From DATAEK01 sp036258055 (GTDB lineage: Bacteria; Acidobacteriota; Vicinamibacteria; Vicinamibacterales; 2-12-FULL-66-21): a stretch of 18,433 bases of DNA. The stretch covers positions 1 to 18,433 of the forward strand of contig DATAEK010000240.1 of the NCBI GenBank assembly GCA_036258055.1, given 5' to 3'. Made by a program: the position numbers and the translations under genes. Below, piece by piece: positions 15,689 through 18,433 of the stretch; position 1 is the stretch's first letter; every line of letters begins with the position of its first letter. The notes beneath the pieces are model-generated. The model did not search any database. It was not told the DNA's origin and was given only the letters and a program-made list of their open reading frames with translations.

Positions 15689-16159
15689 GCCATCGCGCGA
15701 AGCGCGAGCCTCGCGGATCTGCCGCGCGTGCTTGTGGGCGTGGTTCCCGTAGATCTCGAGCCACCGCTCGGCGCCGTAGGCGCCGAGCTCGCTGTGGGTG
15801 GCTTCGCGTTGCCAATCAGACGGCGTCATCCGCGCCAGCAGCTCCGAGGTCGATTCCCGCACGTACTTGAAGAGCGCGAGCGAGACTTCGTGCGGGCGAT
15901 CGTAGTGGAGTCGGCGCGCGAACTCGTCCTGGTCGAAGCCCTGAATCGCGGGACGATCCTGCGCGAGGATCAGCCGAAGCCGGAATCCGGCGCTCATCTC
16001 GCTGTCCGCGAGGTGATGCACGATTTCGCGGGTGGACCATCGTCCTGGCCCGGGCCGCGCATCGAGCTCCTCCGGCGTGATGCGCAGCAGCGCTTCCGAC
16101 ACCGCGCGGTAGCCGTCGGCATACTGAGCTATCCACTTCTTGCGTTCGTCGTCAGTCAT
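15680..16159 (-). CDS. DinB-like domain protein
   Basis: This 159-residue protein matches the DinB/DUF664-type four-helix bundle: WSTREIVHHLADSEMSAGFR (41-60) holds the first metal-ligand candidate, H49 of H-L-A-D-S-E. NHAHKHARQIREAR (139-152) supplies H140 and H144, giving the three-histidine pattern of DinB-like metal sites. These proteins are putative metal-dependent thiol- or hydrolase-type enzymes; the substrate is unknown. The start is ATG at 16159, with a GAGG-type binding site about ten bases upstream; a frame open further upstream lies inside the LOG gene. It follows the LOG-family gene by 8 bases, so they are probably co-transcribed. The stop and final KG codons come from repeat array C. 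Confidence 0.85.
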   Translation of the reverse strand: MTDDERKKWIAQYADGYRAVSEALLRITPEELDARPGPGRWSTREIVHHLADSEMSAGFRLRLILAQDRPAIQGFDQDEFARRLHYDRPHEVSLALFKYVRESTSELLARMTPSDWQREATHSELGAYGAERWLEIYGNHAHKHARQIREARASRDGKG

Positions 16160-16167
16160 CGCCGGCC

Positions 16168-17031
16168 TCAGCCTCGGGTCTTTGCGATGCCGGGCGCCCG
16201 ATTCTCCTGCGGTGTCGCCGGCACCATGTGATACGTGGTCAAGTGCTGCTTCAAGGCTTCGAGCGCTTCGTCGGTCGAGTCCGTGTAGTGAAGCAGGTCG
16301 AGATCCTTTTCCTCGATCGCGCCCCAATCGACCAGCGGCCGGAGGTCGAAGACCTCGTTCCAGTATTCGCTGCCGTAGAGCACGACCAGCAGCTTCTTCG
16401 ACAGCTTGCGCGTCTGCGCGAGCGTGAGGATCTCGAACATCTCGTCGAGCGTTCCGAACCCCCCGGGAAAAATCACGAGTGCTTTCGCGAGGTAGGCGAA
16501 CCAGAACTTCCGCATGAAGAAATAGTGGAACTCGAAGTGCAGCCCCTCGGTGATGTATTGATTCGGCGCCTGCTCGAACGGTAGCCGGATGTTCAGGCCG
16601 ACGCTCTTGCCGCCCGCCTCGTGCGCGCCGCGGTTGGCCGCTTCCATGATGCCGGGACCGCCGCCGGAACAGACGACGAACCGTCGGCGGGGCTCTTCGA
16701 GCGACAGGCTCCACGCCGTCAGCTTGTGAGCCAGCTCACGTGCGTCCTCGTAGTACCTCGACCACTCGACGGCCTTGCGGCCCCGCCGCAGCGCCGCCGT
16801 GTGCGCCGACGTGCGGCGACGCTTCGAGCTCGTCAGCTTGAGAAGCGCGCGCTCGGCTTCCTTCCGGCTGTGCACGCGCGCGGAGCCGAAAAAGACGACG
16901 GTGTCCTGGATGTTCTCCTGCTTGAAGCGGCGCAGCGGTTCGAGATACTCGGCGAGGATGCGAATCGGACGCGCGTCGGTGCTCTCGAGAAAGTCTTCGT
17001 CGTGGTACGCCAGGGGCTGCTGATGATCCAT
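16168..17031 (-). CDS. LOG-family (TIGR00730) protein, Rossmann-like nucleotide-processing enzyme
   Basis: The 287-residue protein has both hallmarks of the LOG (formerly lysine decarboxylase-like) family: SGGGPGIMEAANRGAHEAGG (122-141) and PGGFGTLDEMFE (189-200). The PGGxGTxxE signature binds the phosphoribose of nucleotides. Characterised members are cytokinin riboside 5'-monophosphate phosphoribohydrolases or act on other nucleotide 5'-monophosphates. An N-terminal stretch (1-45) and a basic insert at 69-88 (SSKRRRTSAHTAALRRGRKA) make it longer than the small LOG form. It is divergent from the cytochrome gene, with 43 bases between start codons, and is the first gene of a two-gene unit with the DinB-like protein. 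Confidence 0.88.
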   Translation of the reverse strand: MDHQQPLAYHDEDFLESTDARPIRILAEYLEPLRRFKQENIQDTVVFFGSARVHSRKEAERALLKLTSSKRRRTSAHTAALRRGRKAVEWSRYYEDARELAHKLTAWSLSLEEPRRRFVVCSGGGPGIMEAANRGAHEAGGKSVGLNIRLPFEQAPNQYITEGLHFEFHYFFMRKFWFAYLAKALVIFPGGFGTLDEMFEILTLAQTRKLSKKLLVVLYGSEYWNEVFDLRPLVDWGAIEEKDLDLLHYTDSTDEALEALKQHLTTYHMVPATPQENRAPGIAKTRG

Positions 17032-17074
17032 AAGCCAAAAAACTGTATCATTTCACGAGTCTCAAGGAGTGTTG

Positions 17075-17536
17075 ATGATTCGCACGTCGCGTGTGTTTGC
17101 TGGTCTCGCGGTGGCCGTTGTGGTAACGGCCGGCGCGGCGACCGTTGCTGGCCGTGGTGCGCAGGACAAAGCTTCCGCTCAGCCGACGCCGAACCCGAAC
17201 GGCTGGCAGCTTCCTGCGGATGCCGCGGATAAGAAGAGCCCGATCGAAGCCGACGAGAAAGTGCTCGCCGCGGGCAAAAGCGTGTTCAAGGACAAGTGCC
17301 AGAAGTGCCACGGCCCCGGCGGCCTTGGTGATGGACCGGACGCCGACCCTGACGCACGCCCGGACATGGATCTGACCGTCGCCAAACGTGCCGATCGCAA
17401 TCCTGACGGCGTCGTGTTCTACAAGGTGATGAACGGACGGAAGCGACCCAAGATGCCCGCGTTCAAGGAGGAGCTGAACGAACAGCAGGTGTGGCAGGTC
17501 GTCGCCTACGTCCAGTCGCTGCGCAAGAAGTCCTGA
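17075..17536 (+). CDS. small exported c-type cytochrome
   Basis: The 153-residue protein from ATG 17075 has a perfect AAGGAG (17064-17069) five bases upstream, which decides the start; GTG 17069 lies inside that site. A signal peptide covers about 1-29 (basic start, hydrophobic 8-26, AGRGA-Q). The single haem motif CQKCH lies at 75-79, after AAGKSVFKDK. M127 in RPKMPAF is the likely distal ligand, making a class I cytochrome c of the c-XIII type (PF13442-like). The segment EQQVWQVVAYVQSL is the typical final helix. It works in the periplasm as an electron carrier; the partner is unknown. TATCAT at 17046-17051 could serve as its -10. It is convergent with the next gene, leaving only 3 bases between stops. 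Confidence 0.92.
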   Translation: MIRTSRVFAGLAVAVVVTAGAATVAGRGAQDKASAQPTPNPNGWQLPADAADKKSPIEADEKVLAAGKSVFKDKCQKCHGPGGLGDGPDADPDARPDMDLTVAKRADRNPDGVVFYKVMNGRKRPKMPAFKEELNEQQVWQVVAYVQSLRKKS

Positions 17537-17539
17537 CAA

Positions 17540-18433
17540 TCACATCAGGCGCGTGATCAGCTCGCCGATCGCGTAGCCGACTCCCGCGACGCCGAATCCG
17601 ACGATGAACATGTCCCGGCCGGAGGCCCAGATACTCCGGCCGGTGAACATGCTGCGCGCCGCGCCGATGGCGAAGTGCGTGAGCATGCTGATCGCGAGCG
17701 ACACCCACACTGCCGTCTGGTGCGACATCGTCAGAAACGGCACGATCGGGATGAACGCGCCAATCGCGGTCGCAATGCCGGTCACCACGCCGTCTTTCAA
17801 CGGCGCGAGCTCCGCCGGCTGAATGTTCAGCTCCTCGCGCACCATCGCGTCGAGTGCCTGCGACGGATCACGCATCATCGCGTGCGCCGTCTCGCGCGCG
17901 CGCTCCGGCGTCAGGCCCTTGGCCTCGTAGATCACGGCGAGCTCGTCCTCTTCGAGATCGGGCATCAGCCGCATCTCGTGACGCTCCATCTCGATCTGAT
18001 GGCTCTGGACCTCGGCCTCGCTCTTGGCCGCGAGGTAGCCGCTCGAGCCCATCGACAGGGCATCCGCGATCGCACCGGCGACGCCGCTGATGATCACGAT
18101 GTGCGGCGCAACGTCGGCACCAATCACGCCAGCGACCAGCCCGAAATTTGCCGTCAGGCCATCGTTGAAGCCATAGACCACGCTTCTCAAGTAGCCGCCA
18201 GAGCCGCCGACATGCCACGGCTCCGCACTGCGGCCCATCATCTCGGCGAGCTCGCGGGCGTGGACGGCCGAGTCCGCGGCGATGTCCACCGCGGCCTTGT
18301 GCGTCTGACGATTGGTGGAATGCCGCGCGAGGCCCAGATAGGCCTGAACCTCGCGGCCTTCTTCCGCGAGCATCAACGGCAGGATCAAGCCGGTACCGAA
18401 TTGCCTCGCCGCCCAAGCGAGCGCGCGCGTTCG
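17540..18433 (-). CDS. VIT1/CCC1-family Fe/Mn transporter with ferritin-like N-terminal part (5' end cut)
   Basis: The frame is open to the window edge, so the start lies outside; 297 residues are visible. A TTG at 18388 would be a possible internal start, but the residues before it (TRALAWAARQFGTG) continue sensibly. The first 65 or so visible residues (AEEGREVQAYLGLARHSTNR, HARELAEMMG) look like helices of a ferritin/rubrerythrin-like domain. Then comes the VIT transporter: VVYGFNDGLTANFGLVAGVI (TM1), IISGVAGAIADALSMGSSGY (TM2), a cytoplasmic Glu-rich metal-binding stretch (EMERHEM, LEEDELA, the helix with REELNI), and three more TM segments. The family moves Fe2+ or Mn2+ out of the cytoplasm. 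Ferritin-like fusions of this kind resemble MbfA-type iron exporters. Confidence 0.88.
   Translation of the reverse strand, partial: RTRALAWAARQFGTGLILPLMLAEEGREVQAYLGLARHSTNRQTHKAAVDIAADSAVHARELAEMMGRSAEPWHVGGSGGYLRSVVYGFNDGLTANFGLVAGVIGADVAPHIVIISGVAGAIADALSMGSSGYLAAKSEAEVQSHQIEMERHEMRLMPDLEEDELAVIYEAKGLTPERARETAHAMMRDPSQALDAMVREELNIQPAELAPLKDGVVTGIATAIGAFIPIVPFLTMSHQTAVWVSLAISMLTHFAIGAARSMFTGRSIWASGRDMFIVGFGVAGVGYAIGELITRLM

Noticed and set aside
8305..15695. Repeat arrays as CRISPR
   Set aside because: The units are 7 bases long with no spacers, and there are no cas genes.
16160..16714. Upstream extension of the DinB-like frame
   Set aside because: It is antiparallel-frame translation of the LOG gene; the DinB fold begins at the ATG ending at 16159, which has its own binding site.

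Overview
The window is a GC-rich (clearly above 60 %) bacterial chromosome segment with tightly packed genes. Nothing in it is a direct taxonomic marker. A MacB/FtsX-type permease tail ending PSRRALKIDPAVLLKTS, a PQQ-repeat outer-envelope protein, GT-C transferases and short heptameric intergenic repeats would fit Acidobacteriota, perhaps the Vicinamibacteria. That placement is inference. There are no rRNA, tRNA, CRISPR or transposase genes.

Layout, left to right. (1) 1-610: the 3' end of an ABC-transporter permease and an isolated Flp-type pilin. (2) 637-760: a strong sigma70-like promoter followed after about 50 bases by a perfect intrinsic terminator. This is a tiny transcription unit or attenuator placed just before the threonine operon. 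(3) 833-6856: a compact four-gene operon with homoserine kinase, two quite different threonine synthases in tandem (the second strikingly plant-like) and a fused aspartate kinase-homoserine dehydrogenase. Together they cover aspartate to threonine except aspartate-semialdehyde dehydrogenase. (4) 6867-10000: a PQQ beta-propeller protein and a benzoate-CoA-ligase-like enzyme, each preceded by a heptameric repeat array. (5) 10001-12247: a mostly non-coding stretch with alternating palindromes, a possible 71-residue protein, and a GT-C membrane glycosyltransferase. (6) 12304-13620, minus strand: a ParA ATPase and a ParG-like ribbon-helix-helix protein with repeated GTTCCA boxes between them, a partition-type module on what looks like a chromosome. 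(7) 13859-15632: a PH-like-domain protein and a NamZ (DUF1343) exo-N-acetylmuramidase, the latter with a TATAAT box placed for a leaderless transcript. (8) 15680-17031, minus: a DinB-like protein and a LOG-family protein, probably one operon. (9) 17075-18433: a small exported cytochrome c, and a VIT/CCC1-type metal transporter with a ferritin-like N-terminal part cut by the window end.

The most unusual signals are three intergenic arrays of unrelated sequence that share a 7-nt unit, the promoter-terminator unit before the thr operon, the double threonine synthase arrangement, and the ParA/RHH module with its candidate operator or centromere boxes.
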